Of a stretch of DNA of 64,000 nucleotides, positions 52,546 to 63,904 are shown one piece after another. The first letter of the stretch is position 1. Each line of letters starts with the position of its first letter. The notes under the pieces are model-generated. The model searched no databases and had not been told where the DNA came from. It saw only the letters and a list, made by a program, of their open reading frames with translations. The DNA comes from Gonocerus acuteangulatus (Eukaryota > Arthropoda > Insecta > Hemiptera > Coreidae), in NCBI GenBank assembly GCA_946811695.1, contig OX328126.1, forward strand, positions 1,344,009-1,408,008, written 5' to 3'. Both the position numbers and the translations under genes were made by a program.

Positions 52546-53904
52546 TTAAATGAGTAATTGCTATATTCTATCCTTCAAAATCATCAAGTCCAAAAGCCAT
52601 TAATTAATGAAAATATTTCTTTATTTTAAAAATATTAGTGCATTAAAAGAATAATAATGTGTTGGTTCCGTTAACTAGCCACACTGTCTTATGAAGGCCA
52701 GTAGCCTAGTCAATCAACCCGTTCCACATACTGGAAGGAAAAACTGGCTGACAATATCTGGAACAGCTTCCTCGTTTAACCTTCAAAAAATTAAAATAGT
52801 AGGGATTAATAACAACAAGTCTTTCTTAAAACTTTATTTTCCACAAACATGAATATGATAGATATTGTCAGTATAATTGGAGATTTTAATGAACATTCTT
52901 ATCTTCCAAAAAGAAAAAAATAATGTTTACGCATACATTTAGAGAAATGAATACCATATAAAAATGTTAACATATTTCATCGCTAGTTTCATAATAGGAA
53001 TATTATCTATATTCTACTTTAAATTTTAAATTGTACAGAAAATATAATGAATAACCTGTTGTTTGTTTTGTTGATATCAATTTTGTTATTCTTTTGGAAG
53101 ACACCATTAAACATAAAATTGTTACAATCATTACAAATGAGTATTAAAATTATGACTTTCTTTCTTTTTCACTTTACTTCGGCACTACATAATTTTAATT
53201 TTTTACAAACGACACCATCTGTTCACTGTATTTTCTACTGGTCCTTCGGGAATCAATCAGTAATTTTTAATAACATTTAATTCAGGTGTAATTTTATTTG
53301 CTACATACGATCCAGCTACCTATCACATAAGTTACATCAGTAAAATTGTTCATTTTTTTTTATTTTAATAACAATTTCTTAACGATCTCATTAGCAATTA
53401 AAAGGAATAAACAGGTCAACATTTTTATGAATTTTAGAACTCATTATGACCTATTATACATTATTATCTTAGGAATATTTGATTGTATATATAGGTCCCA
53501 ATACAGAATGAACTAACCACAACTACACATACAAGATAAAACTATGTACTCTTAGGCATAATCTACATCAAGAAAATTATATTATTTCACTTATAATACT
53601 CCGTGTAAAATGTACGTAATATTAAGTTCTGTAAATAATTTTGTTATTCCACAAAACCCTGCAGTGGTTGTTGTCAGGTATTTTTGTTGTCACTTTACAA
53701 GAATCTTTAATTGATACTATTTTATGAAATTGCTTTGCTTTTGTGCGATTACTTTTATATATCATTCTTTTAAAGGCCTCAGTTACACCCAAATACACTA
53801 CCAACGAATATACTGTTTAAATATCAGGAAATTTACTCATAGATATTTTTTCTTTAGCTAGTACCTGAGCTTCAATAAAATCATGAACAAATGCCAAATA
53901 AACC
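52546..53904. other. AT-rich DNA without recognisable genes
   Basis: Short chance frames only; no array or element end is seen. Confidence 0.45.
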
Positions 53905-53990
53905 AGCAAGTACTTAGCAGGCTCAATAGAAATACAACACACACAGCAAGTACTTAGCAGGCTCAATAGAAATACAACACACACAGCAAG
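53905..53990. repeat. 40-bp direct repeat, 2.1 copies
   Basis: AGCAAGTACTTAGCAGGCTC begins at 53905 and again at 53945, with a third start at 53985. Confidence 0.93.
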
Positions 53991-54146
53991 CTTACTACAG
54001 CCTAGTAACTTCACTGCAATGTTATTAGTAAAATTGCAAGGCATAGTTGAGGCCTAAAGAATATCAAATATCAACCACAACATCCGTTCAAAGTCGTACA
54101 ATTTATGGATTCTTCGTCTGATGATGTATTATTCATCCCAATATAA

Positions 54147-54305
54147 AAATAAATATAATCCTAGTAATTACACTACATGAAACTATTATACAATCCAAGT
54201 CTCTATGAATAACAACTAATTCACAAAATAAATATAATCGTAGTAATTACACTACATGAAACTATTATATAATCCAAGTCTCTACGAATAACAACTAATT
54301 CACAA
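54147..54305. repeat. 79-bp direct duplication
   Basis: AAATAAATATAATC starts at 54147 and 54226. The two copies differ by only a few bases. Confidence 0.9.
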
Positions 54306-54327
54306 AATTCTACTACATATACAAACA

Positions 54328-54329
<2 letters not shown>

Positions 54330-54356
<27 letters not shown>
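54330..54356. repeat. poly-A tract
   Basis: A homopolymer of about 27 A, possibly the tail of an unrecognised retroelement. Confidence 0.9.
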
Positions 54357-54361
<5 letters not shown>

Positions 54362-54981
54362 TCCATACTGCTAAGCATTCTTAAATGGTAAATGCAAGTA
54401 TTAAAATAACACCAATTTGAGGAGCCTTATCAATAATTTTTGGGTTAAAAACTCTTTTTTATAATAAAATATCAGATATTTATTTTTTGTTAAATATTTT
54501 CTATTTCCTAGACGTAGATAAAGGTTTCAGGATCACTGCAGGATTCGGTGATTAGGTGACTAGCTATTCACCAATAGTTTAGTCGTACGTTTTAGGCCAG
54601 TTATTAGGCTTCGATGAAGGAAATAAAATATTTAGCTTCAATCTAAAAACTCTATCTATGGCTTGCTATTTTTTCTTTTTTTTTTTCTCTCCTGTAATTT
54701 TTAGGAAAGATATTTTGTATGCTTAAGCGATGGCAAATCAAAATTTAAACAAATCGCACATAGAAGGTTTATGGGACACAGTGTTTTTTGGAGGTTAGGG
54801 ATTAGAAAAACTCAGTTTTGAAAATTTTGATTTCCCCTTGCATTTTAGAAGCCTTTGTCAACAATTTGGCAGGGAATAGAAAAATACACATACATTGTTT
54901 CTTAGTAATTGTAATGTGGCAGAAGGACAAAACAAATTCAGCTAAAAGTATTCCTTAATATTCATTTATTTGTTGCTCTAC

Positions 54982-55024
54982 ATGTTTCATGCCCATTTTA
55001 CATCTCTTCAGGAGAATTACCTTC
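54982..55024 (-). ncRNA. degenerate hammerhead-like motif, left end
   Basis: The minus strand reads CTC, CTGAAGA, a weak stem II, then GAAACATGTAGAG. Stem I CTC/GAG and a palindromic helix III (ACATGT) can form, but stem II pairs poorly. It is likely decayed. Confidence 0.45.
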
Positions 55025-55166
55025 TACAGGCAGGGCTGCGTACAGAGTGGAGCGTAGGAGGAGCAAAGTGCATAGTGAAAATCGTGGCTATGCTCTCTCC
55101 ACTCCTAGCTTGTCAACTCTATCTATTTTCTTTTAAGCTCATGTTTACTCCGATTGACTTTTTTTC

Positions 55167-55318
55167 TATGCTCTTTAGTCTCTCTTAGTTCCCCTCTGTA
55201 CGCACCCGTAGATTAATCATGCATATCATCAGCTGTTTTTGCTATGCTCTTTGGTCTCTCTTAGTTCCCCTCTGTACGAACCCTAAGATTAATCATGCAT
55301 ATCATCAGCTGTTTAAAA
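55167..55318. repeat. 76-bp direct duplication
   Basis: TATGCTCTTTAGTCTCTCTT at 55167 and its near copy at 55243. Both continue through ATTAATCATGCATATCATCA. Confidence 0.92.
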
Positions 55319-55428
55319 TTGATTTAATCGTATTGAATGTGAATTCCCTAAAGAAGTCCTTGTCGCATTATTAAATAAGCATGGGTTGGACTCAAAACCT
55401 ATAATTGCAGGTTCAATTCTGAAGAGAA

Positions 55429-55530
55429 GCCAACGGCCATAGCCACGTTGAATTCACCAGTTCCTGTAGATCATCGCAGTCAAGTGACGTTGGACATAGC
55501 CAGTACCTGAATGGGTGACCGACCACGTGC
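55429..55530 (+). repeat. 5S-rRNA-derived pseudogene or SINE head
   Basis: The fragment reads GCCAACGGCCATAGCCACGT (5S start), a changed middle, GATCATCGCAGTCAAGTGAC, ACGTTGGACATAGCCAGTAC and TGAATGGGTGACCGACCACG, in 5S rRNA order and near full length. There are several substitutions in the internal promoter, so it is not a working 5S gene. Flanking GGCAACCTGTAGAT matches the flank of the copy at 41884. Confidence 0.85.
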
Positions 55531-55599
55531 TATTGTCATTATAAAACGATGGCAACCTGTAGATAGCCCGACGTTAATAGCCCAAATATTGATACACTG

Positions 55600-55630
55600 T
55601 TAAACATACAAAAAAAAAAAAAAAAAAAAT
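55600..55630. repeat. A-rich tract
   Basis: A run of A at 55610-55629 follows the 5S-derived segment, perhaps its retroposition tail. Confidence 0.6.
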
Positions 55631-55946
55631 CCTACAAGGGTTAGTGTTTTTCCTTTTGAAAAAAGGAAAGACATAACCTCTATTCAGGTCAGAAGAGGGT
55701 GTTAACCCTTAGAGTACCCATCTAAAAAAAACAAAAAACAAACTGTGTTATAAATAAAAAGCCCTTTCAAATAAATACAATGTCAATTTTCTCAAGTATT
55801 GCCTATTAAATGACAAATAATTGTTTAGGAAATAGATATTTCCCGGAATACAATTGACTTTACACAGCTGAACTGTAGGAGCCATGATTAATCTTATCAT
55901 TCTTGACATGGCCCTACCTACAGAAGGTTCTCTTAGGTTGAGGCTG

Positions 55947-55992
55947 TTGAAGTACTCCTGAAGAGGTATCATACAGACAAGAAACATGGAGT
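55947..55992 (+). ncRNA. degenerate hammerhead-like motif, right end
   Basis: ACTC, CTGAAGA, a loose stem II, then GAAACATGGAGT. Stem I (ACTC/GAGT) pairs. The base at the cleavage position is G, which would block activity. Confidence 0.4.
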
Positions 55993-56065
55993 GCGTTCTG
56001 AATAAATGAATATTATGAAACAATGTCTTCTAATTGTGTTCTGCCACATTAAAATTACAAAGGGA

Positions 56066-56645
56066 TTATTGGAGTCAATGCCTTATAATATAATGACATT
56101 TTATACTGTTTTTCTAAGCAATTACTCAACATTCTTGCCAATGGAGCAAGAAAAATCTCTTAGAGCTAGTGATTATTCAAAATTGAGTTTTCTTCTTCAA
56201 TAATAACTTAATTTCTAAAAATTATGCTTTTGTAATCCCAATAAATAATATGATATTTTAAAATATGGAAATTTAGGGTATGTACTAACCCAATCTAATT
56301 ACAATATACGACAAGTAGTTTAAAATATAAAAAATACAAGGTAGAAATATTCTATTCTTAGTATAGGATTAAATGATATGTAAAAACTAGAGGTAATCAG
56401 GCTTAGCAGGGGAAACACATTTTCCAGAAACGATCAGAAATTATCATCAAAATTCTTCCCTCAAACTCAAATTCATTTGTGCTTATTCAAATGGAAAAAA
56501 TTGTTTCCAAACTTGAGGTAGAGAATTCTTCATCTTGAGTTTCTGGATTACATAAGCCCATAAAAGGTACAAGAACTACATAAATGTGAGAGGGATTGTA
56601 AGTTGTGCTAATCGGCTGAGGAGAAGGCTGTCCTCTGTGTGTTGC
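56066..56645. other. probable 3' flank or UTR of the downstream minus-strand gene
   Basis: No element is recognised. On the minus strand this follows the stop codon of the VWC-like exon, so part may be 3' UTR. No clear AATAAA close to the stop was seen. Confidence 0.35.
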
Positions 56646-56818
56646 TTAGAATACATCGACATCGAACATGTCTAGAGACTGCTGTTCGAGAGCATGGAAC
56701 TGATCAGGACTGGCGCAGTCTTTAGGCGAACATGTCACACGAGCATCTTTACCGCATTGGCATTGAAGGCAAGTACCGGTCTCTCTTGGAAGAACCTCGC
56801 CCACTTTGTACTCCACCC
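56646..56818 (-). CDS. terminal exon of a cysteine-rich, VWC-like protein
   Basis: The minus-strand exon encodes VEYKVGEVLPRETGTCLQC, QCGKDARVTCSPKDC, then a tail ending DMFDVDVF and TAA. The spacing Cys-X2-Cys-X-Cys ... Cys-X4-Cys, with the VGE and TGTC context, matches the second half of von Willebrand factor type C domains found in secreted regulators and matrix proteins. The acceptor TGTGTTGCAG at 56819 gives a phase-1 start. The acidic 20-residue tail after the last Cys is not recognised. The rest of the gene must lie upstream (right), beyond or unseen in the window. The exact family is not determined. Confidence 0.7.
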
Positions 56819-56831
56819 CTGCAACACACAT

Positions 56832-57594
56832 TTCAATTAGATAGGAAGGATTTTTTTTTTCAACAATATAGTATCCCTATGCTGTGGGAGTTTATTTAAA
56901 TTCTGCAAGTTCCATCTTTCGAAACAACTTGCATTACAATCAAAGTAATAAACATTTTTTGTTATAATTATTTTTTAAATTTTTATTTGAATACCTAATA
57001 ACAATAATATTAAAATAGAGAAATATGATAGTGAAATCATTTGTTATTACATTTCAATAAAAACAATAATATTAATAATAATAAAAAAAAAATTATAATA
57101 ATAAAATTATTTTGTTTAGAGCCTTCTGCACAAATTCATGAACATATACGTATATGCTTTAGCTCCACCCGAGAAACCTATGTAAAGTGTTGTGTAACAT
57201 ATAGTCTTCTTTTTCGTACATGGCCACTGTGTATGCACCACATACTACACGCGAATTCCCTTGCGTATGCGTGAACGCCACTGCACGTGGACACTTTTTT
57301 GTAACGTTTTTTTCCCAGTTTAGTCACTGCTAAAGCATATTTATGCTAATATTAATAACAACCAGTACTGCTTGATACTGCCAGAATGGTTAGGAAATTT
57401 CTAAATGAACGCCCGTAAAAACAAACAAAAAAAACAATTCTTTCGGTTGGGAATAGCCCCCTAAAAATGTACTCCAGGAGACTGAGGAGAAAGCCCCCCA
57501 TATTATTAATAAATATAATAATAACATTAACAAAATTACAAATTAAGTGAATGAAATAAGATAATTATCATAATTATTATATCCGACACCAGAG
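56832..57594. other. AT-rich DNA without recognisable genes
   Basis: AAT-rich runs near 57060. Nothing else is supported. Confidence 0.4.
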
Positions 57595-58655
57595 AAGTGC
57601 GAGAAGTGTCAGATGTGACCCACCCTTATTGCTCCTGATAGAAATATATTTCTCAGACATAATTTATTTGCATTTTACATTAGTTAAAATTTCTGTCTGA
57701 CATAAATATCCTCCAATAACTATCAGATGTAAACCCACCCTGATTGCTCCTGATAGAAATATATATCTCAGACATAATTTATTTGCATTTTACATTAGTT
57801 ACAATTTCTGTCTGACATAAATATCCTCCAATAACTATCAGATGTAAACCCACCCTGATTGCTCCTGATAGAAATATATATCTCAGACATAATTTATTTG
57901 CATTTTACATTAGTTACAATTTCTGTCTGACATAAATATCCTCCAATACTATCAGATGTAAACCCACCCTGATTGCTCGTCATAGAAATATATTTCTCAG
58001 ACATAATTTATTTGCATTTTACATTAGTTACAATTTCTGTCTGACATAAATATCCTCCAATAACTATCAGATGTAAACCCACCCTGATTGCTCGTCATAG
58101 AAATATATATCTCAGACATAATTTATTTGCATTTTACATTAGTTACAATTTCTGTCTGACATAAATATCCTCCAATACTATCAGATGTAAACCCACCCTG
58201 ATTGCTCGTCATAGAAATATATTTCTCAGACATAATTTATTTGCATTTTACATTAGTTACAATTTCTGTCTGACATAAATATCCTCCAATAACTATCAGA
58301 TGTAAACCCACCCTGATTGCTCCTGATAGAAATATATATCTCAGACATAATTTATTTGCATTTTACATTAGTTACAATTTCTGTCTGACATAAATATCCT
58401 CCAATACTATCAGATGTAAACCCACCCTGATTGCTCGTCATAGAAATATATTTCTCAGACATAATTTATTTGCATTTTACATTAGTTACAATTTCTGTCT
58501 GACATAAATATCCTCCAATAACTATCAGATGTAAACCCACCCTGATTGCTCCTGATAGAAATATATATCTCAGACATAATTTATTTGCATTTTACATTAG
58601 TTACAATTTCTGTCTGACATAAATATCCTCCAATAACTATCAGGTGTAAATGCAC
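57595..58655. repeat. 115/114-bp tandem repeat, nine copies
   Basis: The GATGTAAACCCACCCTGATT phrase recurs at steps of 115, 114, 115, 114, 115, 114, 115 and 115. The 114-bp units lack one A (CAATACTATC against CAATAACTATC). A second variant pair (CTCCTGATAG or CTCGTCATAG) and a third (ATATATCTC or ATATTTCTC) partly alternate, so the array grew by two-unit blocks. Confidence 0.96.
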
Positions 58656-58904
58656 CCTAAGTCCCAATCAATTTAAAAATTAAATACCGGCATGCAATGT
58701 TGTAAGTTCAACATAATTCAAATAGCTAATTTTCCTCACAGGAATGTGATAATATACAAAACGAAAAAACAAAACAAATTTTCAATTCTTATAACAGTTT
58801 AGTATTTATCTCTGGATGCATACATAATTTTAAAATAATAATTTCTTACTCTAATAATTCCTGAAAATCAATTTAAAAACTGTTCAAAAGTTTGGTCCCT
58901 TGCA

Positions 58905-59135
58905 GCATTCAGGCATCACAATGCACATTGACAGATTGGATGGTATTTGTGCTGCTGTAATCTGTTCCCAGGCCTATCTGATGCGATGGATGAGGTGCTC
59001 CCTTGCGCCAATGGTCTCCCTGTAGACCTAATCATTAATGTGTCCCTATATAAAGAAATCCAAAAGCGTGAGGTCTGAAGATCGAGCCTGCCAAGATACC
59101 GGCCCACCTGGTCCTATCCAACGCCATGGATAGTT
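58905..59135 (-). pseudogene. DNA transposase C-terminal remnant (Tc1/mariner-like)
   Basis: The minus strand reads WIGPGGPVSWQARSSDLTLL and DFFLYRD, close to the WxGRxGPxxWPPRSPDLTPLDFFLWG signature of a Tc1/mariner-like group common in arthropods, where the second Asp is catalytic. Shifts and stops follow. The N-terminal half is absent. Confidence 0.7.
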
Positions 59136-59596
59136 AGTGTCCAACTAATTTCGGACGGCCCTCCCGTGTTGGGCTAGACTAAGACCCAGCTTCCCGATCT
59201 TTGTGACATAAGGACATCCTCCAAGAACACCGATAGTTTATTATCGAGGAATGTGTGGAAAGACTCTGCGTCAAGTCGAGGGGTCAACAAATGGAGACCT
59301 ATTATTTCATCATTCCACACAAAATCAGAGACATACTCACTCCTATATTTTTTGAGTGGAGGGTTTCATATGGATGGTGTGAGTGTTGGGGTGGAAGATA
59401 AAACATATACTTTTAATGATTTTTATATAGGCATTTTGAAAGAATGCCATTTCACAATCGTGTTTTAGTTTTTTTGCGTTTTTCTCGGAAACAAAGCAAA
59501 AACGAGATTTACGCCAAAGGACATTTTTATTTATTTTTTCATTATCGGAAGGCGTTCCGATTAGGCCGTTTATTATCCGAAAGGAGTAAATAATCG

Positions 59597-59800
59597 GGTC
59601 TCCCCGTGGTCTAGAGGCTAACGCCTTGGATTCTAATGCGGGAGATGGTGGGTTCGAGTCCTGTCTGCAGCAGGATCTCACGGTTCGATGAAAAAATTTC
59701 CCATTCCACCATGGATGTCGGCGCTAATCGCCCAGATCTTGGTGCACCGTACTAAAAAGACAAAGAAAAGGAAAAACAAAACAAAAAAAAAACGAAGATG
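59597..59800 (+). mobile_element. tRNA-derived SINE, family S2
   Basis: GGGTCTCCCCGTGGTCTAGA and a B box GGTGGGTTCGAGTCC are followed by a body with GGATGTCGGCGCTAATCGCC and TGGTGCACCGTA, then an A-rich tail with AAAGACAAAG. It is the only plus-strand S2 copy here and ends next to a new interspersed repeat unit. Confidence 0.9.
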
Positions 59801-59805
59801 AACTA

Positions 59806-62673
59806 ATAAAAAAGTCCGACTCGCAGGAACTGCAGCATCTTAGCGCGGTTCCGTTCATGTCCCTAGTGCCATTTGATAAGCTTAGAAAAGAAATAAACTT
59901 ATTTTTTTTATATATCTCGTGAAAATTGTCAAAATCCTCTCGAACATCTCGAATAAAAGTGATATTAAGGCGTCAGGGACACCGACAGTAGCTAACTTTT
60001 ACACAGAAGCGGAAATTACAGAATCTGGCTCTCATTCTAAAGCAAAGCTCTATAAATCAATACAAAATATGCCTAATAAAGCCTTTCTAGTGGATACAGA
60101 AGCATGGGCTTATATGAGGGGGGGGGGGCTGAGGGGGCTGCAGCCCCTCCCGAAATTTTGAATTGATGATAAAAACTTCTCGTAAAATCCTTAAAAATAA
60201 ATTAAATAAGATCACTTAGTTCATAAAACATATTTTATTTTACGTGCAATAGCGTTTTAGTTGCCTAAAACTATTCCAAGCTCTAAATATTAAGTATTCC
60301 ATACCCTGGAAATGGTCTCAGCCCCCCCCCCCGAAATTGTTTTTATATACGCCCATGTACAGAAGGATCAAGAAGAAGTACACAAGATTGAGTAGAATAC
60401 CCTGCCTAATATAGCCTATATATAATAATATGCCGAATAAAACCTATCTAGTTAATACACAAGGACAAATAAAAGTCTTGACAAATAACAAGTCAAGAAA
60501 AAAAATGTATTTAACAAAATAAAACAAAGTTTAGTTGCCCAACTACAATAGAATAATATACCTAATTAAGTCTATGGAGTAGACACAAATGGACCAAAAA
60601 CAAGTCTTGTGGAATATTGTTTTTTTCTAATTAAATACTTTTTATCAATATTTAGTATATAACATTTGTTGAAAACTATTGATTGCTAATTGATGAATCG
60701 GTTTACAACTAAGTAGTCTTTATGAATATTTAGTATAGTATATAACCTTATGTTTGGATCTGAGTTTTTGGGGTGCTCTCCGCCTAGGCTTTGTATTTGT
60801 GTCGGCAGATACCTGGGGTATATTTTCAGCTCTTGAGGATTAACTCTTAGCAGGTAAATTTCCTGCGGACCTTCTGCTTCTACGGGCATTGAACCGCCAT
60901 ATTCGCTCATAGTATCTAACCGTTGTGAAGTTTATTTTTTGGATTTAGGACTTAATATACATATGTAGACTAAATAATAGCAAGAAGTAATCCTCCGTCG
61001 TCGGTTCTTAACTATGTAGACTCGCTAATGTAATCCAATCTTAGATACATCGTATTTAAAATCCACAGCAAAAACACGACATTTCATCAGAATCCCCTGC
61101 TGAATAAAACTTAAATAGAATAATATGCAAAATAAAGCCTATCTAGTGGATAAAAATAGAGGAAAAAAGCCGTTCGTGGTGGTAGAAAATCTTAAAAGTA
61201 TTTCGCTCAGAAATCTCCAAAATATTGTCACTAATTTTACGTATCCTGTTTTATAGCCAAATAGATTTATATTCTATAATCAATAAGAAAAACCTACTAA
61301 CAATAAAAAACTATGGGTAACAGATAAAAATAGGGAATACCAAGAATAATTCTAAAGAACGAAATCAACACCAGTACTGTAATCTAGATATTCATACGGC
61401 ATCTTCGAATTCTAACAAACAAAATATTGATTCTAATTATACGTATCCTGTTTTATTGACAAATACATTTGACTACTATAAGCAATTAAAAACACTAGGG
61501 AATATGCCAAAGAACTCGGAATAGGAGCCTCGACAGTTTCAAGACATTTGAAGGAAATCGACAAATCCAAAACTGACATTTCATACGGTACAGCCTGATA
61601 TATTTTTAACAATGAATTGCTTTTCTTATTTTAATTAATCTGTTTTATTGTCAAATACATTATCCTACTATAACCAATGAAAAAACAACAAGGAATAAAA
61701 ACAAACAAGAAGAACCGTTCGAATAAACGAAATCAATTACTTCAAAGTTAAGCCTAATCAAAAATTGTTTCAGAATCTTTTTTGTAGAACATGTAGTAAG
61801 CTTTCGCATGGTAACCCTCCGTTTACCAATATTCCTAACCGTCTTCGATATATTAGGGAATGTATACGAAGTTCCCAAAACATTTCATGTCTGTTAATAA
61901 AATATTTTATTCTAATCCTTCCTTAGCTCCAAACGTAACCGAAATTTTAACATATTAGTGTTGATGAAATTCAAACATGCAGAAAATGTTTCAACTGAAT
62001 CCCATAATTTTAAGTATCAAAATCAAAGACAAAAAGAACAGTTCGAATAAGCGAAATCAATTACTTTAAAGTTTTAAGCACTTATTTCTCCGATTGACAT
62101 CGCCTAATCAAAACTTTCATTAGAACCTTTTTTGTAGAGCATTGAGTAAGCTTTCCAATGGTATTCTTCCGTTTCCCAAGGTTCTTAACCTTTTTCGAGA
62201 TATTAAGGAAAGTATACAAAGTTACCAAAACTTTTTTATGTCTGTTAATAAAATATTTTATTCTAACCCTTCCTTAACTCCAAACGCAACCAAAATTTCA
62301 ACATATTAGTTTTAATGAAAATAGAAGATGCAGTAAATGTTTCAACTGAATCCCATGATTCTAAGTACCCAAACCAAAAACGGCATTCAAAAATTATGTT
62401 TTCAGTTTTCTCGAAAACGGTTAAAGCTATCGCCATGAAAATGGTTTCATTCGTTTTCCTAGCCCAAGAAGCCTATAAAACGAGTACTTACAAGCTTATG
62501 AACTCAAAAACGTAAGCGTTACGTTTTTTTTGCGCGAATTTCGCCCCAAACGCCATCTTCCAGTGGGCGGATTTTGCTGGTTAACGAACTTGACCTTTCA
62601 AATTGGACGACAGATTTTTGTACCAAATTTCATCAAAATCGGACCATCAGGGAAGCCAGAAATGAGCGAACAG

Positions 62674-62704
<31 letters not shown>

Positions 62705-62848
62705 CAAATTTGAACCACCGTTATTTTCGGTCTCTAGGGGTTCTGAAACGCGAAATTTTCTTGTCGGCACTTCCGGATTGTTTCATTGTATCAACCTTAT
62801 AAGCGGGGTTCCTCCCTATGGGGGAGGGAGGAACCGCGCTAAAATGTT
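59806..62848 (+). repeat. interspersed repeat unit F (long copy, about 3 kb)
   Basis: The copy starts AAAAAAGTCCGACTCGCAGG with TTAGCGCGGTTCC, and ends with the core (62500-62660), a short (TA)n tract (62678-62704) and GGAGGAACCGCGCTAAAAT. The right part repeats the AT-rich block twice (about 61600-62030 and 62040-62460). The middle is unlike units A and C and includes AATATGCCTAATAAAGCC-type phrases repeated at 60068, 60429 and 61120. A 3' tail fragment of the LINE from 38534 is inserted at about 60500. Runs of G and C at 60120 and 60325 are present. No transposition protein is visible. Confidence 0.75.
62678..62704. repeat. (TA)n microsatellite of repeat unit F
   Basis: A shorter TA run at the same junction as in units A and C. 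Confidence 0.93.
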
Positions 62849-63904
62849 TAACGCACTTTGCAATCAATTCGTAATAAATACAAATATTAAGAAATCAGCA
62901 GCTACATCTTTGTCTTTGTTAAACAATAGACTTGAAATCAAAAACACTCAACTAACCTGGAGGTTTATGGTTTTGAATGTTTCAGTACCGGTCATATCAC
63001 ACGATGAAGGATGACAATTACCCTTAGGTTTGGATTCTTGAGGGGAGGGGGGCGGATGATTTGTAAATACAATGGGCTATTCTTAGATCTAGCTTCCAAG
63101 CTTTAAGATAAGTATGCTTTGTTATTTTGTTGTCTACCTGGTAGACTACAAAATAACAAAGCATACTCAAATTCTGAGGGAGATTGTACTATTTCTCTGA
63201 TAAGATTTAGCATCGAATCTTCACCCAATTCCTAACAGATTCTTCTATGGCGAATGTTAATTTTTTCGTACTGCGTGATTTTATAATAACTTTAACTTTA
63301 TTTAACTTTCCCCGGACAAAGCTATCATCGAATCGTTTAATAGAGCGACCGAAAGCGACAGACAAGTAGATGGTAAAATTCCTTGAAACAAGTATTCCAA
63401 CATGAACATACTGTCTAGCCAATCATTATTTTCAATAATAAATCTGTCCGGATATCTTCCAGCCTCGTCCCATTTATTTTTCATTTTCCTAATTCTTTAT
63501 TTTAAATGAGTCTTTAATGTAGCAGAAATCGTTGGGATAATATTTACTATCTCAAACGTTTCCAAATATGGCGATAATATTGAATCTACATCCTTACAAT
63601 TTCACCAAATACTAAATACCTTCCTACGCGGAAATGGAATTTATTTTCCACAAAACACATAAGCAGACGAAAGCAGCGGAATGTTTCAATTTTATCTCAT
63701 ATACCTTCTAAGTAACCTGTACCATAATTTCACAGGTTGGGGTACTTTTTATTAAAAGTCCTTTAAAGTTTTAAAAATGCCTTATTTTAAAGCATGTTAA
63801 AAAAAATTACAATAATGGGTCAAAATATAAACTAATTATTTGGAGAATCACTTGCTTGAATAACAGTAGTATTTATTCACTAATAAAAATCTAAAAATGA
63901 AGAA
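62849..63904. other. sequence without recognised genes
   Basis: Two overlapping minus-strand frames at 63207-63484 (for example NKWDEAGRYPDRFIIEN) have protein-like composition, but I cannot assign them to a family. They may be a transposon remnant. Confidence 0.35.
63111..63167. repeat. 57-bp near-perfect palindrome
   Basis: AGTATGCTTTGTTATTTTGT and its complement flank a central GTCTACCTGGTAGAC. Only a few positions in the inner part mismatch. No flanking duplication was seen. Confidence 0.92.

Larger units (their letters stand above)
54888..56065. mobile_element. region bounded by inverted PLE-like ends
   Basis: The left end (54888-55050) and the right end (about 55895-56065, minus strand) are diverged inverted copies. 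Shared landmarks are AATGTGGCAGAA, ATATTCATTTATT, ATGTTTC, CTCTTCAGGAG and CCTTCTACAGGCAGGGC. Each end carries a hammerhead-like arrangement (CTGAAGA ... GAAACATG). The interior holds a tandem duplication and a 5S-like fragment, with no coding frame. It is probably a non-autonomous PLE-type or foldback element, old and diverged. Confidence 0.6.

Noticed and set aside
55429..55530. A functional 5S rRNA gene
   Set aside because: The middle region and control sequences carry many changes and the 3' end does not pair with the 5' end.
59597..59670. A functional tRNA gene
   Set aside because: The A and B boxes are present but the acceptor stem does not close, and the same head with the same body occurs at 35238 and 45697. 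It is a SINE.
60686..60910. A 74-aa minus-strand frame inside repeat unit F
   Set aside because: No recognised domain; it may be retroelement debris, but this cannot be supported.
63207..63484. Overlapping minus-strand frames with protein-like composition
   Set aside because: No recognised domain and conflicting frames; not enough to call a gene.
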